Below, piece by piece: positions 6,470 through 13,824 of a stretch of DNA of 21,042 bases. The notes beneath the pieces were generated by a model. That model did not search any database, had not been told where the DNA came from, and was given only the letters and a program-made list of their open reading frames with translations. The position numbers and the translations under genes were made by a program. The stretch is taken from assembly GCA_031284345.1 (NCBI GenBank), contig JAITAC010000039.1, forward strand, positions 1 to 21,042. The letters are read 5' to 3'. Within the stretch, counting starts at the first letter, position 1, and each line of letters starts with the position of its first letter. The DNA is from Holosporaceae bacterium. GTDB taxonomy: Bacteria; Pseudomonadota; Alphaproteobacteria; UBA3830.

Positions 6470-7858
6470 ATGAAACGTAATCGCAGTGTAAAGATAGTGG
6501 CGACCATTGGACCATCCAGTAGTGATCCGGAAAAATTGGAGAAGCTTTTTTTGGCTGGAGTTGATGTATTTCGCCTAAATTTTTCACATGGTTCTCATGA
6601 TGGGCACAGGGAAGTATACGAGGCCATTCGGGCGATTGAGAAGAAGCACCATCACAACTCCACCATTCTTGCGGATTTGCAAGGGCCAAAGCTCAGGATT
6701 GGTACATTTGAGAACGGCAAGATTATTTTGGAGAGGGGAGATATTTTCAGGTTCGACCTCAATTTAACTTCGGGAGATACTCGACGTGTTGCTTTACCGC
6801 ATCCGGAGGTTCTAGAGGCGCTGAAAGTTGGCACGATTCTATTGTTGGACGACGGGAAGCTTCGTTTTGAGGTAATACGCCGTGGTTCCGAATACGTGGA
6901 GGCAAATGTATTGGTTGGCGGACCTCTTTCCAACCGTAAAGGGGTGAATGTTCCTCATGCCATGCTGAAGATACCTGCTCTTACGGAGAAAGACCGGAAG
7001 GATCTAGACTTTGCTCTGGATTTAGGAGTGGATTGGATTGCGCTGTCGTTTGTGCAGAGTGTTGAGGATGTGGAAGAGGTGAAGGATATAATAGGAAACC
7101 GTGCGCAGGTCATGGCCAAGCTCGAGAAGCCATTGGCCATAAAGGCTCTGGAGCCGATCGTGGAAATTTCCGACGGCATAATGATTGCCCGGGGAGATCT
7201 GGGGGTGGAAATGGATCCGGAGGATGTTCCGGTGATACAAAGAAAAATCCTGAATACCTGTCATCGGATCGGGCGCCCCGTGATTGTGGCCACTCAAATG
7301 CTGGAATCCATGATAACGTCCCCGAGTCCTACGCGGGCTGAGGTGTCGGACGTTGCTACCGCCGTCTACAGTGGCACTGACGCCACCATGTTATCGGCGG
7401 AAACTGCTTCGGGGCAATATCCGCTGGAAGCGGTGTCCATTATGAGTAGAGTAATTACAAAAGTTGAAACAGATCCCTGCTGCATAAAAAAATTAGAAGA
7501 AAATACGCAGTTGCCTCAGCAATCAGTGCTGGACGCTCTTTGCCTGGCGACCAAGAACGCCGCGGAATTCTCCTGCGCCAACGCCATAGTTCTATGTACG
7601 GATTCGTTCGAGGATGTGGTGCGATGTTCTCGACTGCGACCACGAGTTCCTGTGGTATTGCTTACGGAATCAAAGCAAACCGCCAGACAAGCAGGACTCT
7701 GCAATGGAGTTGTGTCGGTGGTTGCTCGAAAAGAATTTTGTGAAAAACTCGTCGCCACTGCCCAAAAAATCGTTGAAGAACAAGGTCTAGCGACTGTGGG
7801 CGATAAAATTGTGGTGATGAGCGTTACAGAAACATTTATAAAAATTTGTCAACTGTAG
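6470..7858 (+). CDS. pyk: Pyruvate kinase
   Basis: This 462-residue glycolytic enzyme transfers phosphate from phosphoenolpyruvate to ADP, giving ATP and pyruvate. The N-terminal KIVATIGP strand is followed by VFRLNFSHGSHDGHR, with R35, N37, S39 and H40 in the ATP/PEP and potassium site. Then come ADLQGPKLRIG, the small beta-barrel B domain (about 70-170), and the catalytic barrel motifs WIALSFVQS, VMAKLEKP (catalytic Lys), IMIARGDLGVEM and VIVATQMLESM. The usual GADAVMLSAET block reads GTDATMLSAETASG. The C-terminal domain is about 110 residues, as in allosteric bacterial enzymes. The ATG has GGAGG 7 nt upstream. It is a single-gene unit with its own promoter and long leader. Keeping pyruvate kinase suggests at least lower glycolysis is retained. 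Confidence 0.97.
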   Translation: MKRNRSVKIVATIGPSSSDPEKLEKLFLAGVDVFRLNFSHGSHDGHREVYEAIRAIEKKHHHNSTILADLQGPKLRIGTFENGKIILERGDIFRFDLNLTSGDTRRVALPHPEVLEALKVGTILLLDDGKLRFEVIRRGSEYVEANVLVGGPLSNRKGVNVPHAMLKIPALTEKDRKDLDFALDLGVDWIALSFVQSVEDVEEVKDIIGNRAQVMAKLEKPLAIKALEPIVEISDGIMIARGDLGVEMDPEDVPVIQRKILNTCHRIGRPVIVATQMLESMITSPSPTRAEVSDVATAVYSGTDATMLSAETASGQYPLEAVSIMSRVITKVETDPCCIKKLEENTQLPQQSVLDALCLATKNAAEFSCANAIVLCTDSFEDVVRCSRLRPRVPVVLLTESKQTARQAGLCNGVVSVVARKEFCEKLVATAQKIVEEQGLATVGDKIVVMSVTETFIKICQL

Positions 7859-7891
7859 GTGTTAGATCACCTAATGGAGGAGGAGAGTCTT

Positions 7892-7944
7892 GAGACTATT
7901 GAGGTCCGGAATATTATTCCTAATTCTACGGTCTCTTTGATTTT
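7892..7944 (+). terminator. Possible terminator after pyk
   Basis: GAGAC (7892-7896) pairs with GTCTC (7931-7935) around an inner hairpin GGAAT-ATT-ATTCC (7908-7920). TTTGATTTT follows. The long arm spacing makes this a weak call. Confidence 0.3.
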
Positions 7945-8080
7945 CTCCTGCTATTATTACACAAATATCTTCAAAAAAATTCTCGAATCTCAACGATCCC
8001 ATATTCGCAATCCATAGGCAAATAGTTTGTCAATTGTTTTTTTATTTTGTTAAATTAATCTTTTATTATAAAAAAAATCG

Positions 8081-8086
8081 TATAAT
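8081..8086 (+). promoter_or_regulatory. -10 element before secretion operon
   Basis: A perfect TATAAT lies 89 bp before the gspE ATG, in very AT-rich DNA. The -35 is poor: ATCTTT at 17 bp, or TTAATC at 20 bp. Confidence 0.35.
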
Positions 8087-8175
8087 GAAATAAATCGTTG
8101 CCTAATGGATATTCGTGCAAAACCAAGAGCAACCGCGGTCTCTAAAATGGAGGATTTTTACCAAAGGATACCCCA

Positions 8176-9678
8176 ATGTACACGCAGCATAGCTCGTTTG
8201 TTCAAAATATTGGAAATATTTTTCTAAAAAAAAGGTTGTTGACGGAAAAACAAATTGACGCCATTTTAGAGTATCAAAAAACAAAAAATATGTTGTTTGG
8301 TCGGCTTGCGGTATTTCTAAAATTTCTGCAGGAGGATCATCTGCTGGAGGTTCTGGCGGAGCTGTACACAATTGACAGCGTGAGTTTGGAGTTTCTCTAC
8401 ATAGACGACCAAACCCTGCATCTATTGGATCACGAGACGGCGCTTTCCTGCATGGCGGTGGTGTTTTCCGCCGATAGCGAAAGCGTAAACGTAGCTCTTG
8501 CGGATCCGGGGGACGTAAAAGCCATCGATAAAATAAACGCTCGTTTCAAAAATCTGCAAATAAAATTTTTTGTGGCCAAGGAGAGCGAAATCCTGAGATT
8601 TATCGAAATCATGAAGAGCAGCAGTGATGGTGTTGCCAAAGATCCACTTTTACTGCTGAATAAAATCATCTTTGACGCCATTGAAGCCGAGGCCAGCGAC
8701 ATACATTTTGAGCCACAGGAGAGCTACGTTCGAGTTCGCGCCAGAGTCGACGGACTGCTGCGGCTCGTTACCCGCCTATCGCCGGAATTTTGGCCGCGCA
8801 TAAAGGCGAAGCTGAAGCTTATGGCAAAGTTGGATATCACAGATCGCTATCGCCCCCAAAGTGGACACGTGAAGATCAGTCTAGGAGGAAAATCTGTGGA
8901 TTTGAGAATCTCCACCCATCTGGATAAAAGCGAGGAGGGAATTGTGGTGAGGATTCTGGATGCCTCCAGTGGGCTTAAGTCACTGAAGGAACTCGGGTTT
9001 ACTCCGGAAGATTTTGCGTGGTTGAAAAAAATCTCGACATTTTCCAGTGGAATTTTTCTCATTGCCGGTCCCACCGGATCAGGAAAAACCACAACGTTAT
9101 ACTCGCTGCTGAAGGAAATCGACTCTCCGCAGGTGAATATCATGACGTTGGAGGATCCCATCGAGTATCAAATAGAGGGCGTCAAGCAAATGGAGCTGCG
9201 GGAGGACGGTCTGCTGTCGTTTGCCGACGGCGTTAGGTCGATTTTGCGGCAGGATCCGGACGTGATACTCATCGGCGAAATAAGAGATGAAGAAACGGCA
9301 ATGACCGCCATTCGCGCTTCTCTCACGGGACGACTCGTGTTGGCAACTATTCACGCCACCAATCCCACCGACGGCATTCGGCGACTGCTCAATTTCAATC
9401 TAAAGCTGTCCGACATACTGCCTTCGCTCATTGGAGTCTTTTCCCAGCGGCTGGTGCGCTATTGTAATAATTCGCCCGAATCGAAAGTCCGGGGACGCTT
9501 TCCCCTGACAGAATATCTGTACTTCTCGGAAGAGGAAAAGAAAAAAATACTCTCGACCGGAGATGTCAGTGAACTTAAACCTGATAAATCGTTCGCCATG
9601 AGTATCGAAGAAGCCCTTCGCAATGGATTAACAACCGCCAACGAAATAGAGAGAATTATAAAAAATGCCTATATATAA
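8176..9678 (+). CDS. gspE: GspE/PilB-type secretion ATPase
   Basis: This 500-residue cytoplasmic hexameric ATPase of the type II secretion/type IV pilus family powers pseudopilus or pilus assembly at the inner membrane. An N-terminal T2SSE-N-like domain (about 12-135, including VALADPGDVKAIDK) is followed by LLNKIIFDAIEAEASDIHFEP and the RYRPQSGHV region. Next come Walker A GPTGSGKTTT (298-307, K304), the Asp box MTLEDPIEYQIEG, Walker B ILIGEIRD (E368) and the His box LVLATIHATNPTDGIRRLL. The zinc-binding CxxC pairs that GspE/PilB normally carry after the QRLVR motif are missing; only C430 remains in QRLVRYCNN. The ATG at 8176 has a weak AAGGA 6-7 nt upstream. It overlaps gspF by 14 bp and heads a four-gene operon. 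ATPase identity is secure; whether it serves secretion or a pilus is not decided. Confidence 0.92.
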   Translation: MYTQHSSFVQNIGNIFLKKRLLTEKQIDAILEYQKTKNMLFGRLAVFLKFLQEDHLLEVLAELYTIDSVSLEFLYIDDQTLHLLDHETALSCMAVVFSADSESVNVALADPGDVKAIDKINARFKNLQIKFFVAKESEILRFIEIMKSSSDGVAKDPLLLLNKIIFDAIEAEASDIHFEPQESYVRVRARVDGLLRLVTRLSPEFWPRIKAKLKLMAKLDITDRYRPQSGHVKISLGGKSVDLRISTHLDKSEEGIVVRILDASSGLKSLKELGFTPEDFAWLKKISTFSSGIFLIAGPTGSGKTTTLYSLLKEIDSPQVNIMTLEDPIEYQIEGVKQMELREDGLLSFADGVRSILRQDPDVILIGEIRDEETAMTAIRASLTGRLVLATIHATNPTDGIRRLLNFNLKLSDILPSLIGVFSQRLVRYCNNSPESKVRGRFPLTEYLYFSEEEKKKILSTGDVSELKPDKSFAMSIEEALRNGLTTANEIERIIKNAYI

Positions 9679-10846
9679 ATATTGTGCCCTGGCAGGAGAT
9701 GGAATGAAAAATTGCGGTTTTCTCATGGCCAAGGATTACAAATCCGCCTACAATGCGCTAATTGAGCGCAAATGCTACCCCCTAAGCATGCGCGAAGCGC
9801 GGCTGTCACGGCAAAAAATCTCGGTGGAAGATCTGTTGTTATTTTTTTTCCACATCGATATGCAATTAAAATGCAAAGTGAGAATAGATAAAGCCATCGA
9901 ATCTTTTCTGGATATGCACCACAACGAAGTGCTAAAAGCATCTCTGGTGACCGTTCTGAATTCGCTGAAAAACGGATTATCTCTGGGAACTGCATTCGAA
10001 ACCTGCAGTGAAATATTTGGCTGGACCATAGTCACATTGCTGAAATCAGCTGAACAAACCGGACATTTGTCTGATATTATAAAAAATATTTTGAAATTTT
10101 TAAAATTGCAGGCCGATTGGAAAAATAAGGTAAAACGTGCCGTTGCCTATCCAATTTTTGTTGCGCTGGTGGCGGTGTTTATCTTGACTTTCAGCATCTG
10201 CCTGCTGGGACCGCAAGTACTATCCCTCCTCAGTGACATCGATCATCAGGAAATACCTCCCATGACGCAGTTTGTGCTGTATCTGCTGCCGCCGTTAGCA
10301 GAAATAGCGGGATACTTTTTCGGAGCTCTGCTGCTCGGGCTTTTTCTTGGAGCTCTTGGCAAGCATGGGCGCGCCACAATATTAAATATGCTGCTAAAAA
10401 TCCCTAAAATAGGCCCAATTGCTATCAAAATTAGTCTATGGCAATTTTGCAAAATCCTGCACATCGCTCTGGACGCAAAATTAAATTTCATGGAAGCCTT
10501 GCAGCTATCCATCTCGGCAACCGCCTTCGAAAGCATAAAAAACGAACTCATAAAAGCAAAAAATCTAATTGCAGACGGTTATCCCATTGGCGAATCCTTC
10601 GCAAAAACAAAGTTCGTGACCCACGAAATGCTGTCGGCTGTATTCATGGGAGAGGAAAGCGGTGATTTATCAGCCAGTTTCAGCAGCATAAGCAACGTGC
10701 AGTACGAAGAAGTCCTGCTCGATCTAAAAATACTGGGACGGCAATTGAGCGTCGGATTGGCAATATTTACCGGATTCGTATTTCTGCTCATCGTGTCCGG
10801 ATTACTATTTCCAATATATAGCTATGTGGAAGTGGCAGGAGCGTAA
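9665..10846 (+). CDS. gspF: GspF/PilC-type inner-membrane platform protein
   Basis: This 393-residue polytopic protein is the likely inner-membrane platform that works with the GspE ATPase. It has the family layout of two cytoplasmic helical domains, each followed by membrane helices. The first is about residues 50-160, with the GLSLGTAFETCSEIFGWTIVTLLKSAEQTG block. The second is about 235-360, with the parallel GYPIGESFAKTKFVTHEMLS and FMGEESGDLSASF. Membrane segments are at about 164-184, 214-231 and 365-385. The duplicated GES/AEQTG and GEESGDL signatures are diagnostic of T2SSF. The start overlaps the end of gspE by 14 bp, with AGAGAG about 10 nt upstream. It is followed 3 bp later by the next operon gene. 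Family identity is strong; GspF versus PilC is open. Confidence 0.9.
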   Translation: MPIYKYCALAGDGMKNCGFLMAKDYKSAYNALIERKCYPLSMREARLSRQKISVEDLLLFFFHIDMQLKCKVRIDKAIESFLDMHHNEVLKASLVTVLNSLKNGLSLGTAFETCSEIFGWTIVTLLKSAEQTGHLSDIIKNILKFLKLQADWKNKVKRAVAYPIFVALVAVFILTFSICLLGPQVLSLLSDIDHQEIPPMTQFVLYLLPPLAEIAGYFFGALLLGLFLGALGKHGRATILNMLLKIPKIGPIAIKISLWQFCKILHIALDAKLNFMEALQLSISATAFESIKNELIKAKNLIADGYPIGESFAKTKFVTHEMLSAVFMGEESGDLSASFSSISNVQYEEVLLDLKILGRQLSVGLAIFTGFVFLLIVSGLLFPIYSYVEVAGA

Positions 10847-10849
10847 AAT

Positions 10850-12076
10850 ATGTATGCACTTCTGGGAGAAAAATTCGTAAAAATATTCGACGAAGACTGG
10901 AACAGCATTTCCATGAACTACGATGTTTTTTTGCGCGATCTGCAGGAAATGCGCCAACATAAAATTATCCTGGATGGATCAAAGGTGGATTTTTCGCTGG
11001 AGCCACTCCGCAATTGTAATATTCTGGACGCTTACAGCGCTCTGAGATGTCTGCAAAAAGTGTCCACCGACGCGGAAAATATTTCCTTGCTGCCACGTTT
11101 CAATATTTTTAAAAAATCTGACTTTTACATCCAAAAAAGCATTTTCAAATGCGATTTTTTTGAAAAAATTTCCGCCAACACGGTCTTTATTATGGAAAAC
11201 ATAATTGCCGCTTTCTGCCACGACGTCACGGAAATTCACGAAAATACCTGGTGGCTGTACGTGGCGCATCACTGCTGCAGCGGCGTAAGGATTGTGGCCG
11301 GAATCGGAGACGGCATTGTGCTTTCCCGCGTACTCTCGGATACAATGGCGCAGAACGTCTCTGACTCCGTGAAACATACCATAAAATATTTGCGAAGATT
11401 CGGTCTGAAAAATACCATAAAAATCATTTGCGCCATGGACGATGTCTCCATTGAAAATATTGAAAATCAAGAAATTATCCGCATCAAAAATGACGCCGAA
11501 ACCATGCTGCTAACGTTCCTTGCAACAGCTCAAAATGTTCGCCCCATTCGCAACGGCGAAAATTATTGCCGAAGAATATTGCAATCTAGCCACCGAAAAA
11601 TTTCCATTCTCTTGGGAATTTGCATATTTATGGAGATAATATGGCTAATTTTTGGTTTTTTTGATCTGTGGAAAGAAAAACAAATTGTCGCATCCATGGC
11701 AAAAGTTCCGGAAAAAATCGTTCAAGATGCATCTTCAGTTTTCCAATTTAAGATAACCGGAGAAAATTTTTCCTTCATCGAGCAATTGATAAAAATTTTA
11801 AAAAATTCCTCGCATCTGGCGCGTGTTTTTTGCGCTGCTGCCTCCGTAATTAGAAAAAATAAAATTGACGTCGAGCAAGTCGTTCTGGAAAATAGCGATT
11901 CCGTAAAAATAAGAGCCACGCTGAACAGATCGCGATGGCATAGGATCCTGCAATCAAATTATGAGGGCATGTCCATCAGTCTGGAAAAAAATCTTCGCTC
12001 CGAATTCGATCGCCTGGACTCGACTGAATCGTCAGATGAAAAAATTGGTGCCGTAATATGCATAAAAACGAAATAA
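10850..12076 (+). CDS. Single-pass inner-membrane protein, GspL/PilM-N-like layout
   Basis: No family is recognised from the residues of this 408-residue protein. Its layout is a cytoplasmic part of about 250 residues, one membrane helix at about 251-271 (ISILLGICIFMEIIWLIFGF), and a periplasmic part of about 135 residues that ends in a short predicted alpha/beta region. This is the order seen in GspL, or in PilM plus PilN, the proteins that dock the GspE/PilB ATPase to the membrane. The N-terminal half is cysteine- and aromatic-rich, and the WWLYVAHHCC...RIVAGIGDGIVLSR stretch could be an actin-like sub-domain strand pair. It starts 3 bp after gspF with AGGAG 7 nt upstream, and it overlaps the next gene by 19 bp. 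The operon position supports a secretion/pilus assembly role; the specific homology is inference. Confidence 0.68.
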   Translation: MYALLGEKFVKIFDEDWNSISMNYDVFLRDLQEMRQHKIILDGSKVDFSLEPLRNCNILDAYSALRCLQKVSTDAENISLLPRFNIFKKSDFYIQKSIFKCDFFEKISANTVFIMENIIAAFCHDVTEIHENTWWLYVAHHCCSGVRIVAGIGDGIVLSRVLSDTMAQNVSDSVKHTIKYLRRFGLKNTIKIICAMDDVSIENIENQEIIRIKNDAETMLLTFLATAQNVRPIRNGENYCRRILQSSHRKISILLGICIFMEIIWLIFGFFDLWKEKQIVASMAKVPEKIVQDASSVFQFKITGENFSFIEQLIKILKNSSHLARVFCAAASVIRKNKIDVEQVVLENSDSVKIRATLNRSRWHRILQSNYEGMSISLEKNLRSEFDRLDSTESSDEKIGAVICIKTK

Positions 12077-12843
12077 AAATATTAGGCATGACCTGCGGAG
12101 CACTTGTCCTGCTAATGATTGGCGTATGCAAAAATGCTGAGCTCCAGAAAACCATGGACGAAAAAAAATCGCTTTTGGAAATCGAAACCAATCTTGCGAA
12201 ATTGGAGGCCGATATTTCGCAATATGCTTTTGTGCCAATGGAGTTACAGGAAATTACTGCCGATTACGATTTTCGGAAATATATAAAATTCCTTGTGGAA
12301 CAAACTGGTATCCATACGGTTCTGATGAAAAATATTTCAGAAAGAAACAAGACGTCACGGCAAAGATATTTTTGTTCCGACGACATGGAAATACGATTTA
12401 CCACTTCCGATGAGCGTCACATTTATGATTTCATTAATGGAATTTGCGGCCGATTTGCGGCGAAGTTTCATAGCATTGAAATAACCAAAAAGAGCTCCGA
12501 AAGCGATTTAAATTTTCTGGTAAAAATCCGCTGCACGTTGTATCGATTCGAGAAAAATATGCTGCAGTATGTTGTGAAACTGCCTAATACTCAAAATATT
12601 TTCGATTTTTCAAGGGTGAATTTATTTCTGTGCCAGCCAAAAATTCATCGATTGAATTGTGCCATTGAAAACACAACGGCACTGGTGGATAATCTCTGGT
12701 TTTTCCCAGGTGACGAAATTGACGGAGCAGAAATAAAAAAGATAAATTACAATTCTATTGATCTGGAGCGAGATCATCATTTCATTAACGTCAAAATTGG
12801 CCTGGATTTCTCTGCACCTGACGTCGATAACGGGAGCGATTGA
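12058..12843 (+). CDS. Single-pass inner-membrane protein, GspM/PilO-like layout
   Basis: No family is recognised with certainty in this 261-residue protein. A short cytoplasmic N-terminus (MHKNEIK) is followed by a membrane helix at about residues 8-23. Then come a charged helix likely to form a coiled coil (about 26-56, KTMDEKKSLLEIETNLAKLE), and periplasmic alpha/beta regions. One of these (about 105-165, EIRFTTSDERHIYDFINGIC onward) looks like the ferredoxin-like fold of PilO/GspM. The size, the topology and the place directly after a GspL-like gene match gspM or pilO. The ATG lies 19 bp inside the previous gene with no good ribosome site, so translation is probably coupled. It is the last gene of the operon before a long hairpin. 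Function is inferred from context. Confidence 0.65.
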   Translation: MHKNEIKILGMTCGALVLLMIGVCKNAELQKTMDEKKSLLEIETNLAKLEADISQYAFVPMELQEITADYDFRKYIKFLVEQTGIHTVLMKNISERNKTSRQRYFCSDDMEIRFTTSDERHIYDFINGICGRFAAKFHSIEITKKSSESDLNFLVKIRCTLYRFEKNMLQYVVKLPNTQNIFDFSRVNLFLCQPKIHRLNCAIENTTALVDNLWFFPGDEIDGAEIKKINYNSIDLERDHHFINVKIGLDFSAPDVDNGSD

Positions 12844-12879
12844 GCATTGCATATTTGAATAGCAAGATTTTTAGGATAA

Positions 12880-12921
12880 CATTCAGGAGATATTTTTTTT
12901 GCAAAATATTTTTACTGAATG
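12880..12921 (+). terminator. Long hairpin after the secretion operon
   Basis: CATTCAG (12880-12886) pairs perfectly with CTGAATG (12915-12921). Inside it, ATATTTT (12890-12896) pairs with AAAATAT (12903-12909). The following DNA is T-rich but has no uninterrupted T-tract directly after the stem. It separates the secretion operon from the repeat-protein gene and could terminate or attenuate transcription between them. Confidence 0.42.
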
Positions 12922-12987
12922 TCGCATATTTTAATCTTTTATTAATTTTTTATTGCTAGAATTATTGTTAGAACATAGGGGGAGATT

Positions 12988-13680
12988 ATGAAAAAAAATT
13001 ATATTTTATTTTTGGCAGGATTTGCTTTTCTGTTATCGTTTACATGCGAGTATGTTTTGTGCATACAAGGGTTTTTTAAGACCATAGGTACGCATGTGGG
13101 GAATATCGCAAGTAGCATTGGAACCCAGCTGGGATCTTCGTTAGGTACGGCAGCAAGTGGATTTGGAACGCAATTTGGAACAACATTAGGTACGACAGCA
13201 AGTGGAATTGGAACGCAGCTTGGAACAGGATTAGATACGGCCGCATATGGAATTGGTGGGCAATTGGGAGCAACATTAGGTACGACAGCAAGTGGAATAG
13301 GGACATCATTTGGTACGGCAGCAAATGGAGTGGGTACACAGCTATTGACGTCAACGGGGACATTTGTGGGACAAACTGGCAATTCGACGATTTCCGCAGC
13401 GGATACATCTTTACAAAATGTCTCTAACAACATAAATTCCCAAATAGTTAATACGGCGTCATCACTCAATAATGGAATTAGTAATGCCGGCTCGTACGTT
13501 GTGAATAGCACATTGCCAGCGACAACGGCTGTACCACAGAATACGACGACGTATGCTACGCAGCCGCTGTATACGACTCAGCCGACGACGACGTACACCA
13601 CGCAGCCGCTGTATACGAATCAGCCAACAACGACGTACACCACGCAGCAGCCGATGTATTATACTACGCAGCCACAGTAA
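12988..13680 (+). CDS. Secreted glycine-zipper-like repeat protein
   Basis: This 230-residue protein has no recognised family. Residues 1-26 are a Sec-type signal peptide (MKKNYILFLAGFAFLLSF core), and the two cysteines there do not form a proper lipobox. Residues 34-120 are 11- or 15-residue repeats such as GTQFGTTLGTTASGI, beginning near residues 34, 45, 60, 75, 90, 105 and 116. Each has glycines spaced every four residues (GxxxGxxxG), as in glycine zippers that pack or insert into membranes. Residues 121-180 are Ser/Asn/Thr-rich. The tail 186-230 is made of 14-residue units such as TTTYTTQPLYTNQP. Charged residues are nearly absent after the signal. The start has a strong GGGGGAG site. It lies 144 bp after the gspE-F operon on the same strand and ends in a convergent arrangement with rsh. 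A surface or secreted structural role is inference. Confidence 0.82.
   Translation: MKKNYILFLAGFAFLLSFTCEYVLCIQGFFKTIGTHVGNIASSIGTQLGSSLGTAASGFGTQFGTTLGTTASGIGTQLGTGLDTAAYGIGGQLGATLGTTASGIGTSFGTAANGVGTQLLTSTGTFVGQTGNSTISAADTSLQNVSNNINSQIVNTASSLNNGISNAGSYVVNSTLPATTAVPQNTTTYATQPLYTTQPTTTYTTQPLYTNQPTTTYTTQQPMYYTTQPQ
13120..13332 (+). repeat. Coding tandem repeats, 45-bp units
   Basis: This block has four 45-bp units and one shortened 33-bp unit in phase with the reading frame, each encoding a GTQxGxxLGTxASGx motif. Shared strings such as GGTACGACAGCAAGTGGAAT recur. Differences lie mostly at third codon positions and at a few Leu/Phe/Ile sites, which suggests older duplication under selection rather than a very recent expansion. 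Confidence 0.8.
13543..13677 (+). repeat. Coding tandem repeats, 42-bp units
   Basis: Two 42-bp units and a third extended one encode the Thr/Tyr/Gln/Pro tail. Units share ACGCAGCCGCTGTATACGA nearly unchanged, so this block is more recent than the glycine repeats and is a likely site of length variation by slippage. Confidence 0.8.
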
Positions 13681-13786
13681 CAAAAGCGTTGATGTTGAAT
13701 GATGTACCAAGTAACAGATTACGGACATGAGGCTACGAGCAGCTGATCTGGCGAAATCGATTGCGAGGAAAAAATCGTTATGAAAC

Positions 13787-13824
13787 AGTCTTATAAAAAG
13801 ACTCTCGTCACTTTTTCTAGAGAC
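13787..13824. terminator. Overlapping terminators between convergent genes
   Basis: On the minus strand, GTCTCT and AGAGTC (13819-13824 and 13800-13805, one mismatch) form a stem directly followed by TTTTT. This is a fair rho-independent terminator for rsh that overlaps its stop codon. On the plus strand, AGTCTT/AAGACT (13787-13803) forms a perfect 6-bp stem with CTTTTT about 10 nt later, usable by the repeat-protein gene. Confidence 0.45.

Larger units (their letters stand above)
7859..8175. other. Intergenic region between pyk and the secretion operon
   Basis: This 317-bp region holds small hairpins near the pyk stop, a possible terminator and an AT-rich promoter region. The hairpin TAGGTG/CACCTA (7856-7873) overlaps the pyk stop and lacks a T-run. 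A 40-codon frame from 8105 runs into the gspE start in another phase; it has no ribosome site and is not called. Confidence 0.55.

Noticed and set aside
6276..6689. 137-residue minus-strand frame
   Set aside because: It overlaps the pyk promoter, leader and 5' end in antisense and has no protein-like character.
8105..8227. 40-codon frame overlapping the gspE start
   Set aside because: It has no ribosome site and starts too close to the expected transcription start; likely chance.
12999..13511. 170-residue antisense frame over the repeat protein
   Set aside because: Repetitive DNA keeps several frames open; the plus-strand frame has a signal peptide and a strong ribosome site.
13120..13677. 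CRISPR-like periodicity
   Set aside because: The repeats are adjacent, in frame and without unique spacers; they are coding tandem repeats.
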